64,000 nucleotides of DNA from Acanthopleura granulata (Eukaryota; Mollusca; Polyplacophora; Chitonida; Chitonidae): the NCBI GenBank assembly GCA_016165875.1, contig JABBOT010000004.1, positions 2,542,001-2,606,000 on the forward strand, read 5' to 3'. Positions 35,877 through 46,300 of the stretch are shown piece after piece (the first letter of the stretch is position 1; each line of letters starts with the position of its first letter). A program made the translations under genes and the position numbers. The notes under the pieces are model-generated. The model worked only from the letters and a program-made list of their open reading frames with translations. It was not told the DNA's origin and ran no database searches.

Positions 35877-37051
35877 GTAAGTGAAAAGTAGCTCAATCCT
35901 TGTTTGCCTGTTAGGGTGCGCGTGTGTGTAGCCGTTTAATTTGCTTATTTTGGTTATAGTTAAAGTTAAGTCATAGTTGTTCTAATTGTCTCAGTTATCC
36001 GCCAAAAGTGTTAGACTTTAGTTAGCTGGTGAGGAATTGTTACCGGGATGTGATGAACTTCGTGCAGTCCGTGTGTTGTCGCATGCAGATGAGTGGCTTC
36101 AAATGGTCACTGCTTGTTGCCATGCATGTCACCATCTTCCCGTATGATACCTGCTCACACTGAGATGTATTTTGTTTGTCTCTTCCTCCCGTAATCAGCT
36201 TCCCGTATTCCATACTGTTGCCGATTTGGTTGTTATGTCACAAACATTCCTAAGAACGAGTCTGATAGTTCACAATTAGCGGTAAATTAATGTTTCTCTT
36301 TGCGGCCTATCCGCGCATCGCTCCAACCAGTCAGCAGCGGAAATGTTGTGCACGTCATGTACACTTAAGCCAATGATCATTATGTACAGTATGAAAGTGA
36401 GCTCAATTTAATTAACGTAATGGGAACCGTTAGGTGTTTTCTTTTGTAATGTGAAACAGTATTCATAGTCAACAGTTGTCAAGTCAGTTTGACTAATTTC
36501 CTTCATGAGAAGTAAAGGTCTGTTTGGAAAGTTCAGTATGCAAATGAACAAACCTACACAAGACATATAAACCGTCTGACACCATGTGTATAACGTAGCG
36601 TAATTGTTACATTGTGAGATTAACAGCTGATTCTATGAAAGTGTGTCCGTGATTTTAGTAGTACTTTAATGCTATACAAAGGGCAGACAACTCTAACTTA
36701 TATAAACGTGTATTACAGATAACTTTATAGGCTTTCGATCTTGTTCTTATGATAAGTCATATTGTTATCGCCAAAAGTGTAATGTTTTATAAGAAAACAT
36801 TTATTGGACTTGGCTCTGCTTGTTGCCATTCATGTCGCCATCTTCCTGTATGATACCGGCTCACACTGAGAAGCATGTTGTTTGTCTCTTCCTCAGACAT
36901 ATACTAGTACGAGTAAAGGAGACTTTGACTACAACCCAACCCTGTTGAATTATTCCCGAGTTTTACATATGTGTTTTTTTTCACTTTGTTAGCGAAGTTA
37001 ATGTAGCTGTATTGCCATTTTGAGCTTCAGTGGCACGATCTGTTTGGTTAT

Positions 37052-37089
37052 CGATAACATTGCTACTTAAACTAGTAGCAATGTTATCG
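37052..37089. repeat. Perfect inverted repeat (16-bp arms, 6-nt loop)
   Basis: The arms 37052-37067 and 37074-37089 are exact reverse complements around TAAACT. The left side also overlaps a 12-bp palindrome, GTTATCGATAAC. It may be the remnant of a small inverted-repeat transposon. Confidence 0.9.
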
Positions 37090-37428
37090 AGTAAACTAGA
37101 AAATACCTGTCTAGAAGCAAAAACAAAGAGATCCAAGTTGGCCTTACAACTGTCCAACATTTTCATGTACGAATTTGAGAATTATATTCCCGAAATATAG
37201 TCTTAAAAAAACTTTTCTTTAGTTAAAATATGTGACCGAATTTGATATGTTTTAACAGTGGTGATCGCACGTGAAACTATATGTTGACAGGAAATGATGA
37301 AGTCCTTGGTGTAAAAATGTCAAGTCGCCACAAAACAGCTCTCTGTTCCAGCTATTCCACGCCAGCAGATTGGAGCATCAGTAGTTTGGATCCCATCATG
37401 CCTACAGTGGATAAGGCCTCTTATTTAG

Positions 37429-37569
37429 TCAGTCCGCCATCAACCTGTGGATGGTCGTGGGTTTCCGGCGGGATCTGCCCGGTTTCCTCCCACCATAATG
37501 CTGGGCGCCGTCGTATAAGTGAAATATTCTTGAGTACCGCGTAAAACATCAATCAAATAAATAAATAAA
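37429..37569 (+). mobile_element. Main SINE family, 3' part
   Basis: It contains GGATGGTCGTGGGTTTCC, GGTTTCCTCCCACCATAATG, TCTTGAGTACCGCG and the AAATAAATAAATAAA tail, and is close to the family consensus. Confidence 0.85.
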
Positions 37570-37787
37570 TCTTATTTAGTTCCCTTTATTTGAAGGAATG
37601 TTAAAATAAAACGTCGTCATAGTTGAAACGGTTAGTTCAGGTTACCTACCATAAATTTGAGCGTGCCTTTCTCTTACGGTAAACCAGTTTTAGTAACTGA
37701 GGTTTGCACAAAAGCGTCTAGCGGTGGTTGACAAAAACATGTCATCATGTCAACCAGCTAACCAGTTTTCTCAGTAAATCTGACCAG

Positions 37788-38094
37788 GATGACACAAACG
37801 CAAATCACTTTCCGCTGTTTTCGAGACAGGGACATGTCTATTGTGAGAGACCAGAAAACATTTGTAGGAAAATGTGTAAGTGTGTGCATGTATAGGGGAA
37901 AGGGAAACGTGTTACAACAGATCCGTGAAGGCGCACAATTGCGTAGGCCCATAGGCCTACTTGTCTTCATGATTCAGTAATGTGGAGCGTCCAATTATGG
38001 AGTAAGTTATCTCCATACACTAATGGGCCCTTGCGCTTTGAACAGGTCCGTCCAGCTCTACAGTCATTGCAATGCTGTATTCGAACGAATACAG
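37788..38094 (+). other. Weak exon-like signals between the two better plus-strand candidates
   Basis: Two short segments have GT-AG flanks and phases that would link 35790-35876 to 41799-41899. The first is 37788-37875 (frame with DDTNANHFPLFSRQG, donor GTAAGT). The second is 38046-38094 (frame with SSSTVIAMLYSNEY, donor GTAAAA). Each is short enough to be open by chance, and the first acceptor has only a modest pyrimidine tract. Confidence 0.15.
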
Positions 38095-39093
38095 GTAAAA
38101 CATAATGTAATTTCATACAATACATCATCATACTGGCAGGCCAGAAATATGAAACATTAGAGTCTTAGTTAAATGTTTAAAAATGTAACCAAAACGGCGT
38201 GATATGTAGAGACGAATTCTTGTTTAGTTATTGTTTTAACCATGAAGGAACTCTCCCCCCACCCCACTAAAATGTTTACTATACAAAACAAAAGTATCGA
38301 GATACAAGTCTTGCGCATATTTTCTTCTGGGGCACAACTTCCTGCGTCCCTAATTTAGGAATTGAAAGGGTCCGAGATGTGCATCTAATTGACGTAAATG
38401 AAGATTGGGGCATTTTAGTTGGCTATACCATGTATAACGACACCAACGATGACCTTTTATTACTATTACTATTACAAACACATACACAACTATATAATAT
38501 ATTTTTTGAAATTTCAACAAGAACAAAAATGGAAGAAAATATTATTTTATCACTGATTTGAAGCATCGGTTTTGGGTCAAATCTACGCCTTGTCCCCTAA
38601 TCCCCATTTATTCATGCAGGTAAAAAACTGTGGAAGCTCGCTATTGGTCGCTAAAGTCACCTGGTGAGCTATTTTTGAATGATGCAAAAAACACCCCCAG
38701 ATACCAGTTTAATGTGATTTGGTCCCCTGAAGACGATAAATTTAGCATTTTTTCTAGGGAGTGTAGTTTCCCGGTAAATTGAAATTAAAACTACAAATTG
38801 TACATACATACATACATAAATTGGTTTACATGGCGACTCCATTCCATGGAATGATTTGCGCCAATAGGGTGTGTTTCAGGGATTTAGGCTGCTCTAATCA
38901 AACTACAAATTGTGCCTTTGATTCTGTTTTGAAGGTCATGTAACAGGAAACCATTGCTGCTGTGAAGATGAAATAACCCGTTGCAATAAGGTGGAAAATC
39001 GTTCCCATGTCGCTCAGGTCGATCATAAAGAACTTTGCTTTCACAAACTAATTTTATTGCGAATACATGAACAGGCCTTTGTCATTTATGAAG

Positions 39094-39350
39094 ATTTATT
39101 TATTTTTTTGATTGGTGTTTTTAGGCAGTGCTCAAAAATATTTCACTTATACGACGATTACCAGCATTATGGTGGGAGGAAATCGAGAAGTGCCCGGGGA
39201 AATTCACGACCGTTCGCAGGTTGCTAGCAGATCTTCCAACGTACGGTCGGAGAGGAAGCCAGCATGAGCTGGCCTTGAACTCACAGCGACCAACTCACAT
39301 TGGGTCATTACGACCCGCTGGCGAGCTAACCAACTCAGCCACGGAGGACC
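39094..39350 (-). mobile_element. Main SINE family, near full length
   Basis: Reverse orientation with the tail TTTATTTATTTTTTTGATT, the body, GAGAGGAAGCCAGCATGAGC, and a head-like GCTAACCAACTCAGCCACGG. Confidence 0.85.
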
Positions 39351-39482
39351 CATTTATTGAGATGGGTAAACTAATCAAGGCATGTAAGTGCATGTCCCCC
39401 AGAGTAATCTTACGATACTGACTCCTAACATGTCGTGCGTCGAATTTGACTGAAGACGTGGGACGCCACATCCATCCATGGA

Positions 39483-39686
39483 GTGTGGCAAGTTTTCGAG
39501 CCTCTTCCCAGCTCAGAGGGAAGGGTGGTAAGAGTCCTGGTTGGAATGTGGCGAGTTTTTGAGTTTCTTCCCAGCCAGGTGAATGATTAGGGTGGTAAGT
39601 GTCCTTGAGATGTGGTGAGTTTTTGCGTCTCTTCCCAGTCAGGTGAGTGACAATGGTGACAACGGCCCAGGTTGGAATGTGGCTAG
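39483..39686. repeat. 63-64-bp tandem repeat, three units
   Basis: Units begin GTGGCAAGTTTT, GTGGCGAGTTTT and GTGGTGAGTTTT, with shared CTTCCCAG and GGTGGTAAG. It lies between two SINEs. Confidence 0.85.
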
Positions 39687-39751
39687 AAAGCTCAGGAAGA
39701 CCATTCCATACAGAGCCGTACACAAACCATTGACATAAATACAAATGTATT

Positions 39752-39820
39752 AATAAAGTCGTAAAACACCAGTCAAATAAATAAATGAATAAATACACAA
39801 ATAAATAAATAAATAAATAA
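39752..39820 (+). mobile_element. Main SINE tail fragment with expanded AAAT repeats
   Basis: GTCGTAAAACACCAGTC is followed by a run of AAATAAAT units. Confidence 0.65.
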
Positions 39821-39965
39821 AGCATGCTATATTTAAATATATTTAAAATGCTATGTTTTATCATGGACACAAACTGGTTATATTGTAATGTGAATGTTTT
39901 CTGATCTTGTGTGAACTGCAAAGCACTGCATCCGAAAATAGGCTTCGTGGTGGTGGTGGTGGTGG

Positions 39966-40180
39966 GGGGGGACCCAGGCATCTCTCAACAATGCGATCGG
40001 TGTGAGTTCAAGAGGTGGCTACCTCTCCAGTCGTATGTGGGAAGGTCCGCCAATAACCTGCGGAGAGTCATGGGTTTCCCGCGGGCTGTGCCAAGTTTCC
40101 TCCCATCATAATGCTGGTCACCGTCGTATAAGTGAAATACTCTTGAGTAGGACGTAAAACACCTATAGAATAAATAAATA
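39966..40180 (+). mobile_element. Main SINE family, partial
   Basis: It starts after a poly-G tract at GACCCAGGCATCTCTC. It includes GTGTGAGTTCAAG, GGAGAGTCATGGGTTTCC and GTCGTATAAGTGAAATAC, and ends AATAAATAAATAA. Confidence 0.8.
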
Positions 40181-40429
40181 ATTTGACACGGTTTGTTCGT
40201 TGGAACACGAACATGAAGGGAGAAAGTCGTGGCAGGTTGCTTATCTTTCAGTCGCTGGGATGCACAAGGCTCGTTTTCGAACTCGGCCTTGAGGAGTTAT
40301 TTCTCTCTCCCACATTACTGGTGAGGAGCTATAGTTCCAATAATAAGCGCGCCGTGATGCTTGTGTGGAGGTTAGCGCTATTCAACAACCATTTGCCTTT
40401 CACAAATATGGCGTATGTATAAATGCGCC

Positions 40430-40563
40430 ACTGGTAGGTGAATTCGCCAGGTAACTCAAGGCAATCCGACTTCTCCCATCCATAACACTGATCGCCATCG
40501 CGTGGAAGATTCGTGAGCATGGCGTTAAACAGCCTACACATAAATAAATAAATAAATAAATAA
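40430..40563 (+). mobile_element. Diverged SINE 3' fragment
   Basis: GATCGCCATCGCGTGGA, then CATGGCGTTAAACAGCC and a run of AAAT units. It may belong to a sister subfamily, since it has GGCGTTAAAC rather than GGCGTAAAAC. Confidence 0.55.
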
Positions 40564-41798
40564 GTACTAACATCGAAACACAGTTACGAATCTGATGGCG
40601 AGGAAGGCAAAATATAATGCACTGTGATATCTCCTCCCCCACCTTCCTCACCACAGTGTTTTCCGTGGTTTGATTACCCAGACAGTAATTTTAAAAGTGA
40701 AAGCCTATTCTGTTTTGGGGGAGGGCTGTGAGAATGTAAATATATCAATAATAGATAAATAAATTAATGAATAAATAACAGGGAAGCCAGTTGCTATAAG
40801 GTAGAAAAATAGGCATATTTACAGTTTAAACATTGCAAAGCATCAGGCCGTTGTCACACCTTTATCATTAAAACTCTCAACAATGAGAGTTGTGTATCAC
40901 AGTTATAAAGTAACAGTTACTTCGTTTGTAGCTACTGACATAACCAGGATATCACAGAGCGCTGTTAAAATATCACAGATTTATCACATCATAGCAATGT
41001 TATGTGTATTCACACTTAATGCATGTTCACGGCAGCGCATTCCAGATGCAGTACACAACCAAGAATTGAAACAAGTGGATCGCTTGGTACAAACAGTTTG
41101 GGGCACGTGACACATACTTTTAAAACTTCTAGATGCGCAATACAGTAATGAATAATGAATTCCTCAGTTAAATCAATTTTTCTTTACCATACCCAGCTGA
41201 TTAACATGATAATAGGATAAAATGAATTCCATGCTGCTTTCAAAGTCTTAGAATGGAAATGACGTCTATTATATGCTAGAGGCGAATTATCTTGAAGGTT
41301 TACCTCAATGTCAGAATAGCCGCTTGAGGTTTGATTTACTCATACACTAGCGAAAAGCACTTTCTTATCTTTTCAAGAGAATTACCGGTGTCACTTGACT
41401 AGAAATCTTTCGTTGTTTAACTACTTTCTCGCCACGATATGGCTGAAACACATATATTGTCGACGGAGCGTTATTCATAATCGTTCACTGCAGCTACATT
41501 CCAGTTGAACTGTTCTTTGAGAAGCGCCAGTGTGCAGGCCAGGAAGTCACAAGAAGATCCATCATAACACAGGATCGGTCATACTATACTTTTTCTTGAC
41601 TTGCCTTTCTATGCGGCCATCTTGTTTCTGCAAGTGAGGGGTTCCTATGAAGAGTCTATCATATGCTCAATAATTTCAAATTTCAATCTCCCAAATTCTG
41701 TATTTCATTCATCATATCCGGAAACGAAGGCAGATTATAGAGATAAAATTGACGCAAATATTTCTTTCCATTATCGTTAATTTCTCTTTCTACAGCAG

Positions 41799-41899
41799 GT
41801 CTAAACGCCATGTCGAAGGCGGCGCAAGTTATGATATCAAGGTTTTAAATAATGCCACGGGCTTGGGCATCAACGAGATCAACTTCAAACCAAGTGGAG
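41799..41899 (+). CDS. Candidate internal exon of a plus-strand gene
   Basis: A strong acceptor (TTTCTCTTTCTACAGCAG) precedes this exon and a donor (GAG|GTAAAA) follows. Between them one frame stays open for 33 codons with protein-like composition, including HVEGGASYDIKVLNN and GLGINEINFKPSG. Entry is phase 2 and exit phase 1. The tandem AG (CAGCAG) is a NAGNAG acceptor, so a one-residue alternative is possible. No family is recognised. Confidence 0.5.
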
Positions 41900-42640
41900 G
41901 TAAAAGAGGTTTCTTAAGATGAAGGTGAAAATTTTGGAATCTTGGGAGCTGACAGTGGCCAAGGAGAAATCGCCTCTAGAGTGAATTCATCAATTTTGTC
42001 TTCTGGTAATCGGCATTTAGAAATTGAGGTCAAATCTGTTGTGTGGAATACGACCAACATAATTATTTGTGTCAAGTCAGATTTGTGGCTTACCCGAATA
42101 TCTGTCAGAAGTAAGCCAGCACCACGCCAAACAATTAACTGTGGTGAGGTACGTGGACAAATAAAAATACCTCAGTGCATTTAACATGTAAAAATTAAAT
42201 CACTGTGATATTATCGGTTTCAAGGACAAGACATTCTCCATTTCCATTTCTGTATATCCCTTACAAACAGGGCGTAAGTTATGTCACACGCAACTGCTAT
42301 AACGACACATACTGTAGAGATACGTCGCCATGTAGTGACATGTGACGAAGCGTTACACCCTCTTCGTAAAAGGCCTCTGTAGACTTCTGCTAAAAAAGGT
42401 TTCCCTTGGTATTAATTGTGTGCACCTGACAGCCCAGTGGGGTAAACATTCTGGTTAAATTAAAGTCAATATAAACGAGACTAAGTCGAGAGCAAAACTT
42501 ACAGGCTAACTAATTTATTTCTTTTGTTTGTTTGCTTTTTTTCAGAATTTTTTTCTCGACTAAAAGTCATTTCAACAGATAAAATATTTTGACCTTTTCG
42601 GAACACATCTAAGTGATGTGACATCCTAATAAGGAGTTCT

Positions 42641-42646
42641 TTTATT
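42641..42646 (-). terminator. Possible KEAP1 poly(A) signal (AATAAA)
   Basis: AATAAA on the minus strand lies about 525 bp downstream of the KEAP1 stop. Another lies at 42519-42514. Neither can be proved from sequence. Confidence 0.3.
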
Positions 42647-43053
42647 ATTCTACTGACCTTTTTGAACTCCCTTGGAAGAATTCTGATATGATGTCATGTT
42701 TTTCGGGCTCTTAAAATAATGTGAAAATCTTCAAGAAAATACGGTCTCAAAAACCAAATTTAAAAATAGTCACTTTTGCACACATACTCATACATGTAGC
42801 GCTACTTCGTAATATGGGTCACGGGGCAGTGTTGAGCGATACGTAGGATGGGGGGGGGGGGGAATTAATTCTTGATGAATGTCAAGTTGGTGAAGAGAAA
42901 TAATGATGATTCCGCAGTATAAGTATATAAACTATCTGCGACAAAGAGGCGAATCTTGAAGTAAGTCACCCTCGTGGGCCGATTCGAGTTAATCGTCGTC
43001 TTCTTTCAGGTCATATCTTCTATCAACTGGATTTTACCTCTTCTCCTTTCAGG

Positions 43054-43178
43054 AGCTCTTGCAGTACAAGCCTTCTGTAACCAAGCTGAAAGAGAGGGAA
43101 GATCTTGCGGAAGACACTGGTTTTTTCAATTTCAGAAGATGCGAATCGAGTCGACCTCAGGAGCTTCAAATCAGCAAG
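43054..43178 (+). CDS. Candidate exon of a plus-strand gene converging on KEAP1
   Basis: The acceptor (CTCTTCTCCTTTCAG) is very strong. In phase 0 the exon reads ELLQYKPSVTKLKERED and then DTGFFNFRRCES, a charged, protein-like stretch. In phase 1, which would follow directly from 41799-41899, it is also open (GALAVQAFCNQ). The only nearby donor (AAG|GTTCAC) is weak and lies 8 bp inside the antisense KEAP1 terminal exon, so the right boundary is uncertain. The frame continues over all of KEAP1 exon 4, but that part is best read as antisense shadow. Confidence 0.3.
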
Positions 43179-43304
43179 GTTCACTGCCCACAGTTACAGC
43201 ATGGCCGCTCCTTCCGCAGGTCATGCCACCTATCAACGTCCAAACATCGGTTTGTGGATCGTAAACTTCAATTGATCCTAAAAATTTTTGGCCATCAAAG
43301 CCAC
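43171..43304 (-). CDS. KEAP1: KEAP1 exon 4: last Kelch blade and stop
   Basis: Acceptor CCACCAG precedes 43304. The 134-nt exon enters in phase 1, completes a Gly codon and reads [17 protein letters not shown], then GRSGHAVTV, and stops after GSEPC (TGA at 43173-43171). The last residue, C586, aligns with human C613. The human tail with C622 and C624 is absent. This exon was not evident as a minus-strand open frame because two plus-strand frames cover the same region. Confidence 0.93.
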
Positions 43305-46300
43305 CTGGTGGAAGAAATAAAAGAAATTGTCAGTTATTAGCGAATTTAACCTCGGGAAGAATACTAGTAACTGGTTTCATTTTCACTGCAGGCCATTGGT
43401 CTTGGATAAATAAATGGGTTTGGGAGTTCGAACCCAGCTCTTGGTAACTTAGCTGTGTATTGACCCTCAAGAAGTCTTTCAGATATTCTGTCAGGTGCGC
43501 TTGGCCCTGTTCCTCAGAAACCTGGCATATGACGTGAGTGGACAACACCAATCAAATAAATGTTTTCCATAAGTGTCAGATTGAAATTGAGAATTAAGAC
43601 CTCCGAAATTGCCTACATCGTTTCTTACAAACTGCTTGTAACATTTGGCCTAGTCTTGAGGGTTAACTATCGTATATAAAACTCTGGTGATAGGGAATTA
43701 CTCGTGGCCTCATCCAAATAATCTCTTTGTAATTATGTTTCAATCCTCTGGAACCAACGTGATCCCACCAATGGTTATTGTTTGGTAAATTCAACGGGCC
43801 AGCCTTTCATATCCGCTGAAAGCAGATTTGAATATAAAAACTGTAACCTGATTTCCATGGCAATTGCAACTTGATTTCCATGGCAAGAAGGATATAGTCA
43901 ACACGAATATAAAAATTGTAGCCTGAATGACATGGCAAGAAGGATATAGTCATCACGGAATATAAAAATTGTAACCTGATTTGCATAGCAAGAAGGAAAT
44001 TTGGGGCACTCCAGAGTTATCTCGCAAATGAAGTATTGCCGCGAAATTATGTCACAAAGTGCTAAAAATATTCTGATTGCACTTTTCCAACAGTTCATTC
44101 AACTATCACCACCACTCCGTACCAAGAAATAGAGAGAAAAATGTTTATTCGTCCCAGGCACGAAAGCCATATCAGTGTCTATACCCAAAGGTCGTTTCAA
44201 AATTAATTCAAATTGTTATCAATATAACCTCGTCATGTTATCCATATAATCTCTCATATGTTATTCACATAACCTCGCCATGTTATCCATATAACCTCGT
44301 CGTGTTATCCATATGACCTCGTCATGTTATCCATATAACTTCGTCATGTTATCCAACTCAACTTCTATATGCCTCGCAAAGATGTTTATTTCTTTCGCAT
44401 CGCGGCTAGTCTATCATGCGGTTTTAGGTTAATCCCGAGCTTATTTTGTTCTTGAATGGCCTTCATTTAGCTTGTTCCATTTAGACCTTAACTATCTCAC
44501 GGTTCGAAATATAAACCCCGAAATTTACGCTTTCATGGTTTTGTAACATATATACACACATTAAAACGAGTAGCAAACCTGACAAAAATATAAACTTCTA
44601 CAGAAGTTCTGTGAACTGGATTTTGGAATTTTAGTGCCTTACACTATCCGTCCAATTGAGGTGCAAATCCTGATCCCAGTATCATGTAGCGCACTTACCA
44701 GTAGCTAAGTAAGCCGTTAATTACAATGATAACGTATTGTAAAGATATGAATTGCACTTTGATAAAGGCTACCTAATACTACAAGTACGCTTCATGAGAG
44801 AGACATCCGGTTTACTCAGTTTTCGTTGACAAAATCGACGAAGAAGAGGAACTGTTACGTTGTTTACCTAGAGCATACAGCTTTCCATTGAGAACAGCCA
44901 CACCTAGGGCACTGCGAGGGCTGTTCATGGGGCAGATGAACTCCCAGGAGTTGATGTCCGGGCGGTATCTCTCCACGCTCTTTAGCTGGGAGTCTCCGTC
45001 GAAGCCACCCACAGCATAAACCATGCTATTTAAAGCCACCACACCTGCAAACATACACATAATATTCACGGATTTACTTCTGTAGAGGGCGGGTGACACA
45101 TCAATGTCAGTACCCCTAACAAATTATTTAAAACTAGATTATAACGTGCAAACAAGTGTGATAACCAAAAATAAAAAAATCATCCTTATTAGTAAAAAGC
45201 AATCTCGATTGAGTAAGATAAACACTGCAGGAGAACATTTCGTTTCACAGGTTTAGTATATTAGTATTGCGTGTTAAGGTCTGCCAGGGTTTCCCCTGGG
45301 CACTGCCCGCTTTCCTCCCGCCATAATGCCGGTCGTCTTGGTATAAATGATATATTCTTGCGTACCGCGTAAAACACCAATCAAATAAATAAATATATGT
45401 ATTAGAATTGGCCACCGGGCCTCCGTGGCTCAGTCGGTTAGCGCGCTAGAGCAGAGCAATAACCGACGCCTCCCACCAATACTGTGGCTGTGAGTTCAAG
45501 CCCAGCTCATGATTGCTTCCTCTCCTACCGTACGTGGGAAGGCCTGCCAGCAACCTGTGGATGGTCGTGGATTTCCCCCGGTCTCTGTGTGGTTTCCTCC
45601 CACAAAAATGCTGGCTGCCGTCGTATAAGTGAAACATTCTTGAGTACGGCGTAAAACACCAATCAAATAAATAAAGAATTGGCAACAACTAGCAACAGGC
45701 TACTGAACTAGGGGATGCATGGTTTAAGTATACATGTATTATCACCAACAACTGCAAATACGAAAATGGGTGAAATTTGGTTTAAGTGTATTACTTTCAC
45801 CAACAAGCAACAATAACAAATTAGAAAACTGAAATTCATGTTTGTACCTCTACCCCAATTTCAATGCAATGGTTTTATGTAAACATCCACATGATAAGAA
45901 GTATCATGCCGAAGACACCAGACATGACAGCCCACTCAGTCACACTATACTGACACAGGGTCAACCAGTTCAGTTTCATTGCTTTAACCTGTCAATACTG
46001 GGGGCCATGCCTGGCAGCAGCAAGTACCAGTTATAAAGTCTTTGGTATAACCCGACCCACGAAAGATCCCGGATCTGTCGACCCTGACGGGTAATGTTAG
46101 CAGTGGATCAACTAGATTTCGGTCCAGGTTTACCTGCTCCACTTCTGGCCGTGTTCATCGGGCACACATACCGCCACTCATTGCGGTTAGAATCGTAAGC
46201 CTCGACGCTCCTCAGCCGATTCACACCATCGTAACCTCCTGCCGCATACAACATGTGGTTGATGACAGCCACGCCGACGCCGATGCGCCGAGTGCGCATG

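Larger units (their letters stand above)
35877..41798. other. Mostly non-coding stretch with SINEs and duplications
   Basis: It contains a duplicated 80-bp segment (36109-36189 and 36817-36894), a perfect inverted repeat at 37052-37089, SINE copies between 37.4 and 40.6 kb and a 63-bp tandem repeat at 39.5 kb. The 228-codon minus-strand open frame at 39295-39981 is built from SINE and tandem-repeat sequence and is not a gene. Confidence 0.6.
43305..44867 (-). other. KEAP1 intron 3 (contains two minisatellites)
   Basis: This is a 1563-bp GT-AG intron. It contains a short 53-bp tandem repeat and a 22-bp tandem repeat, plus a SINE-tail fragment near 43540-43562. No coding exon was seen. Confidence 0.85.

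Noticed and set aside
39295..39981. 228-codon minus-strand open frame, the second longest in the window
   Set aside because: It is composed of SINE tails (FIYLFVYLFIYLF from AAAT repeats), a 63-bp tandem repeat and a SINE body; there is no splice or family support.
42974..43340. Plus-strand frames of 96 and 93 codons taken as complete genes
   Set aside because: Their right halves are antisense to KEAP1 exon 4; only the part left of about 43178 is kept as an exon candidate.
45418..45502. Functional tRNA gene
   Set aside because: A- and B-box-like motifs are present, but the sequence continues into a SINE body and does not close an acceptor stem.
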